Both the position numbers and the translations under genes were made by a program. A model generated the notes under the pieces. The model had not been told where the DNA came from. It searched no databases and worked only from the letters and a program-made list of their open reading frames with translations. From an unicellular cyanobacterium SU2 (GTDB lineage: Bacteria; Cyanobacteriota; Cyanobacteriia; Cyanobacteriales; Microcystaceae), in contig NEED01000078.1 of assembly GCA_002110465.1 (NCBI GenBank), positions 157,325 to 221,324 of the forward strand: 64,000 nt of DNA. The letters run 5' to 3'. The stretch's first letter is position 1; every line of letters starts with the position of its first letter. Below are positions 17,558 to 27,216 of the stretch, piece after piece.

Positions 17558-18031
17558 ACTGATCTGCCAACGGTTCTAAGTTGACCGAATGTCTCTCATA
17601 AATATTAGACATTCCCCCATCCCAACTCGATAACCTGCGATCGGTATTAGGAGTTGGGAAATCTTCAAAATGGTTCCAAGTTATCCATCGTCTGGTTTAA
17701 GTTAAACTCAGGTTAGATAAAATAACCCCTACTCAGTTTCCTTATGGTTCAAGAGAAATTGTCAGGTAGAACTTGTGATAGGATTCTAAATAGGTTGAAA
17801 ACACCTACTGAGGGTCACTCAACAAGTTAAGCCCAACACCTGAACCGACAGGGTAATTAGGAACGATGATTAGGAGAACCTAATCAGCCTGGGAATCCAA
17901 ATATCGAAACACCAATTCGATGGAACGGATGTAGCAGCAGTAATGTTGCTGAGAATCTAAGACGGCAACGACAGTTAGATCTTAGCGGTTCAAGTCATTA
18001 TAGTTAATAGCATTAGGAACATAAAGTTAAC
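17558..18031 (+). ncRNA. Structured non-coding spacer between rpsB and tsf
   Basis: 474 bases with no reading frame and at least five perfect stems: CCCAACTC 17621-17628 / GAGTTGGG 17651-17658; GATTAGG 17868-17874 / CCTAATC 17879-17885 with the tetraloop AGAA; ATCGAA 17903-17908 / TTCGAT 17916-17921; CAGCA 17935-17939 / TGCTG 17947-17951; CTAAGA 17957-17962 / TCTTAG 17980-17985. The last four are consecutive, like a folded leader RNA. It may be an EF-Ts regulatory leader, an attenuator or a separate small RNA. Base composition is less AT-rich than ordinary spacers here. Function is inferred only. Confidence 0.45.
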
Positions 18032-18835
18032 ATGGCGGAAATCTCAGCAAAACAGGTTAAAGAGCTTCGAGAAAAAACAGGTGCTGGCATGATGGATTGC
18101 AAAAAAGCACTCCGAGAAAACCAGGGCGACATGACTAAGGCCACAGAATGGCTACGGCAAAAAGGGATCACCTCAGCCGAGAAAAAATCTGGACGACAAA
18201 CAGCAGAAGGATTAGTGGAAAGTTATATTCACACGGGAGGCCGCATTGGGGTTCTCCTAGAAGTTAACTGTGAAACTGACTTTGTTGCTCGTCGGGATGA
18301 ATTTAAAGATCTTGTTCGCAATGTGGCTATGCAAATTGCCGCCTGTCCTAATGTGGAATATATTCAAGGGACAGATATTCCAGAAGCCGTCATCGCTAAA
18401 GAAAAAGAAATTGAGATGGGGCGGGATGATTTAGGCAATAAACCCGACAACATCAAGGAAAAGATTGTTCAAGGGCGTATTGACAAGCGAATCAAAGAAT
18501 TATCTTTGATGGATCAACCTTATATTCGGGATCAAAGCATTAATGTTGAAGAGTTGATCAAACAAACCATTGCTCAACTAGGGGAAAATATTCAAGTCCG
18601 CCGTTTTACCCGCTTTGTTCTTGGAGAAGGGATTGAAAAAGTAGAAAGTGACTTTGCCAAAGAAGTCGCTGAACAAGCTGGTCAAATAACTTCGGAACCT
18701 GAAGCTAAAACAGCGGAAAAGGTTGAAGACGTTTCTCCTCAACCCGAAGCTTCTACCAAAACGGAATCAACTCCCTCTCCTAAAACGAATACTTCCCAAA
18801 AGCCTCCCGCTAAAAAGAAGAAAAAGAAAAGATAG
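18032..18835 (+). CDS. tsf: Elongation factor Ts
   Basis: 267 residues. It has the EF-Ts N-terminal domain ([19 protein letters not shown]) and the core TDFV motif ([13 protein letters not shown]), which inserts into EF-Tu to release GDP. The core ends near residue 220; a 47-residue Pro/Thr/Lys tail ending in KKKKKKR follows. The tail is basic while the S2 tail encoded upstream is acidic. It is in the classic rpsB-tsf order. Confidence 0.97.
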   Translation: MAEISAKQVKELREKTGAGMMDCKKALRENQGDMTKATEWLRQKGITSAEKKSGRQTAEGLVESYIHTGGRIGVLLEVNCETDFVARRDEFKDLVRNVAMQIAACPNVEYIQGTDIPEAVIAKEKEIEMGRDDLGNKPDNIKEKIVQGRIDKRIKELSLMDQPYIRDQSINVEELIKQTIAQLGENIQVRRFTRFVLGEGIEKVESDFAKEVAEQAGQITSEPEAKTAEKVEDVSPQPEASTKTESTPSPKTNTSQKPPAKKKKKKR

Positions 18836-18860
18836 TTTTCTTTGTGCATAAATTCTTTGT

Positions 18861-18905
18861 AAAAGGCGAAAGTTTAGCAAGATCAAGCTCTCTTTTGCCT
18901 TTTTC
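18861..18905 (+). terminator. Intrinsic terminator of rpsB-tsf
   Basis: AAAAGGC (18861-18867) pairs with GCCTTTT (18897-18903), extended inwards by GAAAG/CTTTT with one mismatch, followed by TTTTTC. It lies 26 bp after the tsf stop. Confidence 0.75.
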
Positions 18906-18962
18906 TTATTAATCGTTGAACTAAGTAAACCATTAGTATAGTTATTAAATCAATTATAAATT

Positions 18963-19844
18963 ATGGCCAAATCTCTCCAACAAATCAGACAAGATCTGGC
19001 TGATTTTGAAGAAAAAACAACGCAACTTTCTCTTGAATTAAATCACCTTTATCGTAATTACTTAGAAGCTTTAAGTCAATCTATTAAACAACAATTAATC
19101 TTAGCTTGTTATCATATTTGTACTCAGATTTATCCTGAGAAATTTTTAAAACTGTCTTTTAGTAAAAGAGAAAAACTTCAAAATAATTTACGCCAATTAG
19201 GTCAAGGAATTCAAGAACAACTTTTATCTTATTTAACCCCTCGTTCTTCTACTCCTCAAGCAACAATTACGGAACAACTTTTGTTTCAATTTTCTCAGTC
19301 AGAGGAACCCTCATTGGATGTAAATAAGTCAGAAGTAGATTCAGAATCTAAAGCCTTTAACATAAAAAATCCTGAAGAATTAGTCAACTGGTGTAAAACG
19401 ATAGAAGAGGGAATTGATGAAACTTTAGAAAGCCTTTCGCAAAAAGCCAACAATTACTTACACCAAGCTCAAATTATCCCTCCTAACTTACCCCCTCAGT
19501 TATTAGAGATGGCTTTACAAGCTGAAGAAGGTAGACTATCGGCAGGAGGAACACCTAACATTATTAATTTATTAGTGGAAACTAACAAGGACAAACAGAA
19601 GAAAGAACAACAAGAACAACAAGAACAACAAGAATCTGATTCACAGGTAACTAAATTTTCGGCAATTCATTTAAGATTATCAGACATCGTTTTTCCTAAT
19701 CCCACCTTAAGCATAGAACGCAAGGAAATTCGTAAGCATTTAGAAAAGTTAAAAAAAATGCGCCAAAGCTATCATCAAACTCAAAGAGAATATGCAACAG
19801 CAGAAGCTGAAACGGCATGGCGTTCTAGTTGGTATCAGGATTAA
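18963..19844 (+). CDS. Coiled-coil protein of unknown function
   Basis: 293 residues, function unknown. The N-terminal 100 residues are helical (IRQDLADFEEKTTQLSLEL; YLEALSQSIKQQLILACYH). A polar linker follows, and near residue 215 a low-complexity EQQ repeat encoded by tandem 9 bp units (about 19608-19637). The C terminus is again a charged helix ending in ETAWRSSWYQD. A conserved-looking block, FSAIHLRLSDIVFPNPTLS, lies near residue 236. I think this is a cyanobacterial family without known role; no catalytic or membrane signal is seen. Confidence 0.65.
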   Translation: MAKSLQQIRQDLADFEEKTTQLSLELNHLYRNYLEALSQSIKQQLILACYHICTQIYPEKFLKLSFSKREKLQNNLRQLGQGIQEQLLSYLTPRSSTPQATITEQLLFQFSQSEEPSLDVNKSEVDSESKAFNIKNPEELVNWCKTIEEGIDETLESLSQKANNYLHQAQIIPPNLPPQLLEMALQAEEGRLSAGGTPNIINLLVETNKDKQKKEQQEQQEQQESDSQVTKFSAIHLRLSDIVFPNPTLSIERKEIRKHLEKLKKMRQSYHQTQREYATAEAETAWRSSWYQD

Positions 19845-20139
19845 GTTTTGGTAAATTGGTAAAACACAAATTGGTGATTTTTCCCCATACCCCTGTTACT
19901 GAACTTGTGGAAGTACGCCCTGCCTCAATTTTAAGCTGGTTGTCACCCTGTGAACGGCTCAGCGGTTCGGAGTTCGGCGAGGCTCACTCGAGCCGCTGAG
20001 CGGAAACTGAACCTTGTCGAAGTTCACCATCGAAGCCTTTAATATGGAGGGCAGCTGAGATGTTAAATCCCTCAAAGTCACTCACAACAAGGTTGTTCAT
20101 TCTAAATTCTGCATTCTAAATTCTAAATTCTGCTACAAC
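19845..20139. repeat. Spacer with GC-rich interspersed repeat
   Basis: GCTCAGCGG (19957-19965) is inverted as CCGCTGAGC (19993-20001), and GGCTC/GAGCC flank ACTC at 19981-19994. The block from 19945 to 20030 is much richer in GC than its surroundings and resembles the dispersed intergenic repeats of cyanobacteria. No gene is visible. Confidence 0.5.
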
Positions 20140-21828
20140 CTAACTTTTTTTATCGATAAGATTGTTGATTTTTTCCTGAGCCATTAATGCAATGACAGAA
20201 CGCAAAAAAAACAAACTAAATAATCCTGATAATCCAAAGCTAATAAACGCAAATTTAATATATATGGTGGTCACTAAAAGAGAAGCTGATAACAAAGTAA
20301 ATCCAGTTAAGCAAGCATAAATTAAACACTTAATCCCTATGTGTATAAGTTTTAGTGTTCTTTCGCTTTCTAAAGAACGAATCCGAAATTGTAGTTCTCC
20401 TTGCTCAATTTTTTGGGTTAATTCTTTAATTAATTTATCAGTTGAGTTGGGTTTTTGCAACGTATTTTTAACAAAGTCTTTGGCTTGTTGTGCTATGGCA
20501 CTAACAACTGTTCCTTGTCCATTACTTAAGGCAATACTCTTGACAAAAGGTTGACTTGCTGCTATTAAATTATACTGAGGATCTAAGGCGCGAGCAATAC
20601 CATCAAGGGTTGTTAAAGATTTAAGAATAAATGTCATTTGAGGTGGTAAACGAAAAGGTTGTTGTTTAAACATTAAATATACTTCATCACTAATCACTTC
20701 AAATGCTTTAACATCCACAGGTTTATCTCGAAAATTTTCCAAAAGAAAGGCAATAATTCGTCTGACAGAACTCATATCTTTTAGCGGTTCAATCAATCCC
20801 ATATAAACTAAGGTTTCAACCACTTTATCTGTATCTTTTTTTAAAACAGCAAAAAAGGTTTGAACCATCTGATCTTTAGCCATTAGTTTAACTTCTGCCA
20901 TGGTGCCAAAATCATAAAAAATCAACTCTCCCCGTTGACTGACAGCCATATTTCCAGGGTGAGGGTCAGATTGGAAAAAACCATCGATTAATAATTGTTT
21001 TAAGTAGGAACAAATTCCCAGTTGAATGATGCGATCTAAATTAATACCGTTAGCTTCTAAACTCGCACGATCATCAACCTTAATTCCTGGGAGATATTCT
21101 AGGGTTAAGATCCTTTTAGTCGTATATTTCCAATAAATTTTAGGAATTTTGATTTGAGGATAACGTTTGAAATTTTCTCGAAATCTATCGGCATTTTTCC
21201 CTTCATTGATATAATCTATTTCTTGAAATAAAAGCTCAAAAAATTCTTCGTAAATTGCTTCAATATCGTATTTTTTAAACCGAGAAAGATATCGATTAAG
21301 TAAACGAGTTAAACGATGTAAAACCTCAAAATCTAAATTAAAAATTTTTTCTAATCCAGGCCGTTGAACTTTAACAACAATGTCTTGTCCTGTATATAAT
21401 TTAGCACGATGAACTTGTCCGAGACTGGCAGAAGCAAGGGGAATTGATTCAAACTCTTTAAATAACTTATCTATTGATTTACCTAATTCAGTTTCTATGA
21501 CTGCGATCGCCTCATCTGAACTAAAGGGAGGAACTCGATCTTGTAGTTGACTAAGTTCTTGAATATACTCTAAAGGAATGAGATCCGCACGGGTGGAAAG
21601 AGACTGACCAATTTTAATGAATGTTGGTCCTAATTCTAATAGTTTTTTGACTAACCATCGGGCGCGTTTATGTCTACGCTTAGGGGAATTATTGCGAACG
21701 AATTTATCCCATCCTAACCCTATAATAAATTGAAAAGTAACCCCAAAAATCTCCCATTGGCGAATCAGAGGAGAAGGTTGAAAGCGTTGCCAGCGTAGGG
21801 AGTTAGACGATACCCTCTGAGTTAGCAT
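20140..21828 (-). CDS. AarF/UbiB (ABC1) family atypical kinase
   Basis: 562 residues. Family motifs are present in order: KIGQSLSTR (KxGQ, about residue 72), ASASLGQVHRA (Ala-rich loop, about residue 131), QSDPHPGNM (about residue 289) and YDFGTM (about residue 306). The last 60 residues hold two membrane segments. ABC1/UbiB proteins bind ATP and support quinone, tocopherol or chlorophyll-related lipid metabolism in plastids and bacteria. The histidine-kinase-like gene lies 18 bp upstream on the same strand, so they are probably co-transcribed. Cyanobacteria have several paralogues; which one this is cannot be told. Confidence 0.93.
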   Translation of the reverse strand: MLTQRVSSNSLRWQRFQPSPLIRQWEIFGVTFQFIIGLGWDKFVRNNSPKRRHKRARWLVKKLLELGPTFIKIGQSLSTRADLIPLEYIQELSQLQDRVPPFSSDEAIAVIETELGKSIDKLFKEFESIPLASASLGQVHRAKLYTGQDIVVKVQRPGLEKIFNLDFEVLHRLTRLLNRYLSRFKKYDIEAIYEEFFELLFQEIDYINEGKNADRFRENFKRYPQIKIPKIYWKYTTKRILTLEYLPGIKVDDRASLEANGINLDRIIQLGICSYLKQLLIDGFFQSDPHPGNMAVSQRGELIFYDFGTMAEVKLMAKDQMVQTFFAVLKKDTDKVVETLVYMGLIEPLKDMSSVRRIIAFLLENFRDKPVDVKAFEVISDEVYLMFKQQPFRLPPQMTFILKSLTTLDGIARALDPQYNLIAASQPFVKSIALSNGQGTVVSAIAQQAKDFVKNTLQKPNSTDKLIKELTQKIEQGELQFRIRSLESERTLKLIHIGIKCLIYACLTGFTLLSASLLVTTIYIKFAFISFGLSGLFSLFFLRSVIALMAQEKINNLIDKKS

Positions 21829-21846
21829 AAAACTTAAAGATTGCTA

Positions 21847-23250
21847 CTAAAATGATGATTGAGGAAGAATTAATCTCACCACAATTATACAGTTTTCAGG
21901 GTTATCTGTTGATTCTTTAGTTATCTCAATTTTGCCTTTCAGCAATTCTACCAGTTCTTTAACAATAGTTAACCCCAAGCCAATACCTGGAATTCCATTA
22001 TCAATTACCCATTGTTCTCGATAGAATGGCTCAAAAAAATCTCTCAAATGTTCCCGACAAAAACAAGGACTTAAATTTTTAAGGGTAATTACGGTTTGGG
22101 AATGATCGTGAGAATTTTGTCGCGTGATATTCAGAAAGACAGACGAATGTGGGATAGAAAATTTTTCGGCATTTTTGAAAAGTTCGAGTAAAATCTGTCT
22201 CAGATGATTAGGGTCTGTATCAAGTTCCCAGGCAGTTGAGTTAAACCGAGTTTGTGACTCTTGAGGATCATCAAAGCTAATCTCTAGAGTCAAAAATTGA
22301 CGTTTATTATTTTTTTTTTGTTGTTCCCACGTTGTGATTAACTCTTCTATGAAAGCTCGAAGATTGACTGAAGTTGGATTGAGGGTTAATTGTTCGGATT
22401 TTAAAATTTTTAGTTGTAAAATTTCTTCATTGATTCCATTGAGTTTGCCCCATTCTTCCTCTATAACATCTAACCTTTTTTGAAGAACATCGTGAGGAAA
22501 TTCTTTGTGACGCAACATCGTAATTCCCATCTTAATACTCGCTAAAGGATTACGGGTTTGATCACTCATGATAGTAATAATATTATGAATTAGCTGTTTA
22601 TTCCATTGCAGTTGTTGATCAAGCTGTTTCCGAGTTGCCTGCCACCAAAGTTTGAGAATGGGATTCTCTTCTAATACTTTGGGAATACGAGTTAAAGACA
22701 AATTACTGTCCATGGTGTTATCTGTTAAATTTTCAGTAGCAGATAGTTTAAGTTCAAGCAAATGGCAAGCGATCGCCACTGAATTTTCTAGATTTTTTAA
22801 CAATTCTTTTTCTTTAACTGTCCATTGATAGGGATCACTTTTTGCTAATACAATAATTCCATTGACTTTTCCATGAAATGTAGTTCCTATTCCCAAAAGT
22901 GACCCGACTAAAATATCCCGAAACCTTTTACTTAGTATCTTATCAGTTGCTTTAGATAAGTTAGCTATCGCCCCTATATTTGGCTTTTGAGTTAACTTAT
23001 TGACCCAAGGTTGAGACATCAACTCTGGTAGGATATCTGAAGGAATTCGAGGTATATCTTTAGCTGTCCAGCTAACAAACTCAAACGATTGTTGCTCATC
23101 CATCCCAACAATAATTAGGCAACGATCTCCAGATAAAGATTCTCCCAAAATACGAGCAACGTCCGACAGCATTCCCATTGCATCAGGAATTGTTTGGATG
23201 GTATTCATAATACGTTTTTCTAAATCATAGAAACTTTTCTTATCGGACAT
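21847..23250 (-). CDS. GAF-domain histidine kinase-like protein with Asp in place of the H-box His
   Basis: 467 residues. Residues 15-165 form a GAF-like sensor domain; a helical region follows, then a HATPase domain with N box LLELFKNAEKFS and G box GIPGIGLGLTIVKEL. The H box reads SDQTRNPLASI where SHELRTPL is expected: the phospho-accepting His position is Asp230 (GAT at 22561-22563). Autophosphorylation in the usual way therefore seems impossible unless another His (for example in QLIHN, 11 residues earlier) is used. It may be a pseudokinase or a member of a cyanobacterial subfamily with this change. No response regulator is adjacent; the AarF kinase gene follows. Confidence 0.85.
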   Translation of the reverse strand: MSDKKSFYDLEKRIMNTIQTIPDAMGMLSDVARILGESLSGDRCLIIVGMDEQQSFEFVSWTAKDIPRIPSDILPELMSQPWVNKLTQKPNIGAIANLSKATDKILSKRFRDILVGSLLGIGTTFHGKVNGIIVLAKSDPYQWTVKEKELLKNLENSVAIACHLLELKLSATENLTDNTMDSNLSLTRIPKVLEENPILKLWWQATRKQLDQQLQWNKQLIHNIITIMSDQTRNPLASIKMGITMLRHKEFPHDVLQKRLDVIEEEWGKLNGINEEILQLKILKSEQLTLNPTSVNLRAFIEELITTWEQQKKNNKRQFLTLEISFDDPQESQTRFNSTAWELDTDPNHLRQILLELFKNAEKFSIPHSSVFLNITRQNSHDHSQTVITLKNLSPCFCREHLRDFFEPFYREQWVIDNGIPGIGLGLTIVKELVELLKGKIEITKESTDNPENCIIVVRLILPQSSF

Positions 23251-23574
23251 TTTCCTAGTACACTATTTCTAGAGATTATTGGATTGATGGCCAGGTGATA
23301 AAAAATTATTTATCCCTGACGAATAACTATTGTCTATTCTGTAGGACGTAAAGACATTTGGAAATACTCTTTGTAAATATTGTAGGAATCCTTAAAGCAA
23401 GAAGGTCTCTACTATTCTCCAATTTTACTGCGATGGGAGGAAAACTCTCTGTTTAGAGTCGGGGAGAACCGAACAAAATAGGCTTAAGGACTTTGCTACT
23501 CTAGACTAAAGGATAATATTATAGGTAAAATCTAAAATCTTTTTTATTTGTGACCACCTAGGAGATTTCTGTTA
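23251..23574. other. 324 bp divergent promoter region
   Basis: Lies between the minus-strand histidine kinase-like gene and the plus-strand dnaJ. It must hold both promoters. I see no clear CIRCE element or other heat-shock operator. Confidence 0.5.
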
Positions 23575-24585
23575 ATGGCTTCAACCGACTATAAAGATTA
23601 CTACGCCATCTTAGGAGTTAATAAAAACGCCAGCGCTGAGGAAATCAAAAAAGCCTTCCGGAAGTTAGCTGTCAAATATCATCCTGACAGAAACCCTGGG
23701 AATCAACAAGCTGAAGAAAAGTTTAAAGAGATTAGCGAAGCTTACGAAGTTCTATCAGATCACGAAAAGCGGCAAAAGTATGACCAATTTGGTCAATATT
23801 GGCAACAAGCAGGTCAAGGAGGCTGGCCTAATGGTCGGACTAATGTTGATTTTGGCGGCTTTGACTTTAGCCAATATGGTAACTTTGATGAATTTATCAA
23901 CGAATTATTAGGTCGCTTTGGAACCCCTGGGGGAACTAAGACAGGAAGTTATAGCTATCGAAGCACGACAGGGAGACAGCCAGGATATAGTGATTTTGGG
24001 GGGTTTTCTGATATGGGTGGGTTTGGCAATCAAACCTCTCAAACTCCTGTGGCTGATAGAAGTGCGACCCTACGTCTCACCTTTTCTGAAGCCTTTACTG
24101 GCGTGCAAAAACGCCTCAATTTAGGCAATGAAGTGATTGATGTTCGTATTCCGGCAGGGGCAAAAACAGGTAGTCGGGTACGAGTCCGAGGAAAGGGCTC
24201 AATCAATCCCTACAATCAGCAACGGGGAGATTTGTACCTCAATATTGAATTGATTTCCCATCAGTTTTTTCAATTTGAGTCAGATAATCTCGTCTGTGAG
24301 GTTCCCATTACCCCCGATGAAGCCGTCTTAGGTACATCGATTGAAGTTCCTACCCCTGATGGAATGGTGACGGTGAAGATTCCTCCAGGAATCCGTTCGG
24401 GTCAATCTTTACGCCTACGAGGAAAAGGCTGGGTTCTCCCTAAAGATGGAAGGGGCGATCAATTGGTCAAAATTATTATTGATACTCCCCAAAGCCTAAG
24501 TGCAACAGAACGAGAATATTATCAAAAAATTAGTGCTAATCGCACCTATAACCCTCGTCATAACTTAAAAAACGTACGTCTGTAA
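23575..24585 (+). CDS. dnaJ: DnaJ/Hsp40 co-chaperone, type II (no zinc finger)
   Basis: 336 residues. N-terminal J domain with the HPD motif (KYHPDRNPG near residue 36), a Gly/Phe-rich linker ([15 protein letters not shown]) and two C-terminal substrate-binding beta domains ([34 protein letters not shown]). The CxxCxGxG zinc finger is absent, so it is type II / CbpA-like. It stimulates DnaK ATP hydrolysis. Cyanobacteria carry several dnaJ genes, so the symbol denotes the family rather than a unique orthologue. It is monocistronic, converging on apcC. Confidence 0.92.
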   Translation: MASTDYKDYYAILGVNKNASAEEIKKAFRKLAVKYHPDRNPGNQQAEEKFKEISEAYEVLSDHEKRQKYDQFGQYWQQAGQGGWPNGRTNVDFGGFDFSQYGNFDEFINELLGRFGTPGGTKTGSYSYRSTTGRQPGYSDFGGFSDMGGFGNQTSQTPVADRSATLRLTFSEAFTGVQKRLNLGNEVIDVRIPAGAKTGSRVRVRGKGSINPYNQQRGDLYLNIELISHQFFQFESDNLVCEVPITPDEAVLGTSIEVPTPDGMVTVKIPPGIRSGQSLRLRGKGWVLPKDGRGDQLVKIIIDTPQSLSATEREYYQKISANRTYNPRHNLKNVRL

Positions 24586-24602
24586 TAAGATCATGATAAG
24601 AA

Positions 24603-24641
24603 GGTCAGCAAGTTTGAATCCTAGACCCCAACTCGCTGACC
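24603..24641. terminator. Hairpin between dnaJ and apcC
   Basis: GGTCAGC (24603-24609) plus AGTT pairs with AACT plus GCTGACC (24635-24641), with one internal mismatch. It lies between convergent genes and may end transcripts from both sides; no strong T run follows. Confidence 0.5.
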
Positions 24642-24711
24642 CTCATTAAGCATTTGGTGAGAATAGTACCTAATTAACAATTATTAACTATTCTCTATCA
24701 ACGATTAACTA

Positions 24712-24915
24712 TTACAGAAGACCAGTATTAGTCCCTTGCTTACCAGTAGCTAGTTCTACTTTGACGATTTTACCGCCCATTTTCATAATGCGCTGTTGTT
24801 CCCGAAACCAATTATCGTAAGGAACTAATTTAGTAAAGTAGGTATTCTGTAATTCGCGTTGAGTCCGAATCCGAGTTTGGCTAGGGACACAAGCTGTCAC
24901 TTTAAACATCCGCAT
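24712..24915 (-). CDS. apcC: Allophycocyanin core linker polypeptide (Lc 7.8)
   Basis: 67 residues from the ATG at 24913-24915 (MRMFKVTACVPSQTRIRTQR), the standard ApcC length. An upstream in-frame start would add nine atypical residues. AGGAGAAC lies about 10 nt upstream. ApcC caps and stabilises allophycocyanin trimers in the phycobilisome core. It is the last gene of apcABC, after a 240 bp spacer with a hairpin. Confidence 0.97.
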   Translation of the reverse strand: MRMFKVTACVPSQTRIRTQRELQNTYFTKLVPYDNWFREQQRIMKMGGKIVKVELATGKQGTNTGLL

Positions 24916-25052
24916 GGGTGAAGTTCTCCTAAAATTAATCAAAAAATTTTGAAGGGAAAAGCTTTCGAGTAACCAATCGCTTAAGGTTCATCCAACCTCT
25001 AAATATAACAAAGGTCGGGAGTCTTTGAGTCAATACTAGTTCGTCAAAACCC

Positions 25053-25071
25053 ATCTTTAGCCTCTAAAGAT
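25053..25071 (-). terminator. Hairpin in the apcB-apcC spacer
   Basis: ATCTTTA (25053-25059) pairs perfectly with TAAAGAT (25065-25071). In apc operons a structure here often attenuates or processes the transcript, so that apcAB mRNA exceeds apcABC; that role here is inferred. Confidence 0.45.
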
Positions 25072-25155
25072 TAAGCCTTTAACCAGCTAGCACTCACCCT
25101 AGACTTCCCGAACCTCCAATGGACAATTCTTAATTGATTGCCAACATTAGCCGTT

Positions 25156-25641
25156 CTAGCTTAAGCCAGAGCAAATGTAGTCGAAATAAACACCCATTTC
25201 TTTACCAGCATCAGCACCAACTAAACCAGCAGTGACTTCTTTCATTGCTTGAATAGCTTGAACAGTGCTAGAGATAGGAACCCCTAAAGAATTGTAGGTT
25301 TCTTTTAATCCGTTGAGAACCCGCTCATCAAGGATAGAGGGATCGCCAGCTAACATACCATAGGTGGAGTAGCGCAGATAATAGTCGAGATCACGGATAC
25401 AAGCCGCATAACGACGAGTGGTGTACATATTGCCACCAGGACGGGTGACATCAGAGTACAACAAGGACTTAGCAACAGCTTCTTTAACGATCGCTGCAGC
25501 ATTGGCACTGATAACGCTAGCCGCGCGAACCCGAAGTTCACCAGTAGCAAAGTAGCCTTTGAGTTTGTCCATAGCAGAACCATCAAGGTACTTCCCTTGA
25601 ACGTCTGCCGAATTGATTACAGAGGTAATTGCGTCTTGCAT
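25156..25641 (-). CDS. apcB: Allophycocyanin beta subunit
   Basis: 161 residues, the exact family length. Starts [20 protein letters not shown]. The chromophore-binding Cys is in [14 protein letters not shown] (about residue 81), and the Asn that is often methylated lies near GGNMYTTRR (about residue 71). It pairs with ApcA to form the phycobilisome core that passes energy to photosystem II. Second gene of the operon, 91 bp after apcA. Confidence 0.98.
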   Translation of the reverse strand: MQDAITSVINSADVQGKYLDGSAMDKLKGYFATGELRVRAASVISANAAAIVKEAVAKSLLYSDVTRPGGNMYTTRRYAACIRDLDYYLRYSTYGMLAGDPSILDERVLNGLKETYNSLGVPISSTVQAIQAMKEVTAGLVGADAGKEMGVYFDYICSGLS

Positions 25642-25732
25642 AATTGTGCTTCCTTAATCTTGCTTAGTCTTCAAAAGTCTTACGAATTAATGGGAAAACC
25701 TGAGGTAAAACGAATTTTTAAAAGAACTCGTC

Positions 25733-26218
25733 CTACTGCATGGCACCGATGACGTAATCGAAGTAAGAACCAGCTTCAGCCGCATCATCAGCAGACATCA
25801 TGCCTGTAGCTACTTCTTTCATTTCACGAACGCTTTGAGCAACAGCACCGATGTCAGTTCCCAAAGATTTGTACATTTCTCGTACACCCACTAAGCCGAT
25901 TTCTTCGATGGGGGTAACATCGCCAGAAACAACTCCGTAGGTGACTAAGCGAAGATAGTAATCCATATCCCGCAGACAGGTAGCGGTCATTTCTTCGCCG
26001 TAAGCATTGCCACCAGGAGAAACGATATCGGGACGCTTTTGGAACAAGCGATCGCCAGCTTGTTTAACAATGCTTTCACGCGCACCTGTTAAGGTTTCTG
26101 CAATACGTAGACGGGCTGCACCACCGGTAACAAAAGCTTTAATTCTATCTAGTTCACCGGGGCTGAGGTAGCGGGCTTCCGCATCAGCATTCACGATTGA
26201 CTTCGTGACAATACTCAT
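25733..26218 (-). CDS. apcA: Allophycocyanin alpha subunit
   Basis: 161 residues. [20 protein letters not shown] at the start; bilin-binding Cys in [14 protein letters not shown] (about residue 81). First gene of apcABC; GGGAGGAA lies just upstream of the ATG. The 305 bp upstream region is shared with a divergent PHP-domain gene. apcE is not nearby, as is common in unicellular strains. Confidence 0.98.
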   Translation of the reverse strand: MSIVTKSIVNADAEARYLSPGELDRIKAFVTGGAARLRIAETLTGARESIVKQAGDRLFQKRPDIVSPGGNAYGEEMTATCLRDMDYYLRLVTYGVVSGDVTPIEEIGLVGVREMYKSLGTDIGAVAQSVREMKEVATGMMSADDAAEAGSYFDYVIGAMQ

Positions 26219-26523
26219 TGATGGATTCCTCCCAAAAAAAGAAATTTAGATCCTGTTAAGCTGACATTATCAAATTGAAAACGGCAGCTTGGGTGTCTTT
26301 AAATTAATATGTTGCCTAGCAACCTGACCCAATCATTTTCAGGCATTGTGTAGACATTCGTTGTAGTTGCTTAACACTTTTTTACATTTTATTCAGAAAA
26401 ATACGTTGGGTTATTAGTCTAATTAGTTCAGCTAAACTACTACAAAGCACATTCCTGTTTAAGCAAAGAATTGTTATCCTAGATGTAACAATTTGCAATA
26501 TTTTTCCAGTCACGACACCAACT
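26219..26523. promoter_or_regulatory. Divergent apcA / PHP gene promoter region
   Basis: 305 bp that must contain the strong apcA promoter and long leader on the minus strand. Two dyads stand out: GTTGCCTAGCAAC (26311-26323), and AATTGTTA 26469-26476 / TAACAATT 26486-26493, the latter about 30 bp before the PHP gene. Either could be an operator; no known consensus is matched. Confidence 0.45.
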
Positions 26524-27216
26524 ATGGTTGTATCAATGTCAACTCAGCCATCAGCCCAGGATACTGAGGCACTTAAGGAAGTTTGGCAAACCCTCCACCG
26601 TGAGAGTTGCCCCTATGACTATAACTTCCATATGCACACCATCCACTCTGATGGACAACTAAAGCCTTTAGGATTAATTGCACAAGCAGTGGCTATCGGT
26701 CTCAAAGGGATGGCAATTACAGACCATCATTCTATTAACGGTTACCAAGTGGCGCAAAACTGGATTGATGAAACTCGCCAACACCATCCTCACGCCCCTC
26801 TTCCCCATCTTTGGACTGGGGTTGAGATTACGGCTAATCTACTCGATACTGAAGTTCATATTTTAGGTTATGGGTTTGAGCCGCATCATCGTGCGATGAA
26901 GCCTTATCTCCAAGGAACTGCTCCTGAAGGCACCTTAGCCTTAGCTAGTCAGATTATAGACGCTTTCCATCAAGCAGGTGGCTTAGCAATATTAGCCCAC
27001 CCTGTCCGTTATAACCGTTCTGAGGTTGAGCTTATTCAAGCTTGTGCTGATTTAGGAATTGATGGAGTAGAGGCTTTTTATGCTTATGGTAACCCGAAAC
27101 CCTGGGAAGCCAGCCCCAAACAAACTGAACAAGTTTTAGGGTTGAGTGAGGTTTATGGGTTATTTAAAACCTGTGGTACTGATACCCATGGTTTGAGTTT
27201 ACTTCGACGAATTTAA
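26524..27216 (+). CDS. PHP-domain metal-dependent phosphoesterase
   Basis: 230 residues. PHP motifs are visible: HMHTIHSDGQ (motif I, near residue 37), ITDHHS (motif II, about residue 66), GVEITA (about residue 100), LAHPVRY (about residue 158) and CGTDTHG near the end. These bind a three-metal cluster that hydrolyses phosphoesters. Stand-alone PHP proteins of this type act on nucleotides such as 3',5'-bisphosphates or on RNA ends, but the substrate is not evident here. ATG 26524 is taken; a second in-frame ATG four codons later is possible. Confidence 0.9.
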   Translation: MVVSMSTQPSAQDTEALKEVWQTLHRESCPYDYNFHMHTIHSDGQLKPLGLIAQAVAIGLKGMAITDHHSINGYQVAQNWIDETRQHHPHAPLPHLWTGVEITANLLDTEVHILGYGFEPHHRAMKPYLQGTAPEGTLALASQIIDAFHQAGGLAILAHPVRYNRSEVELIQACADLGIDGVEAFYAYGNPKPWEASPKQTEQVLGLSEVYGLFKTCGTDTHGLSLLRRI

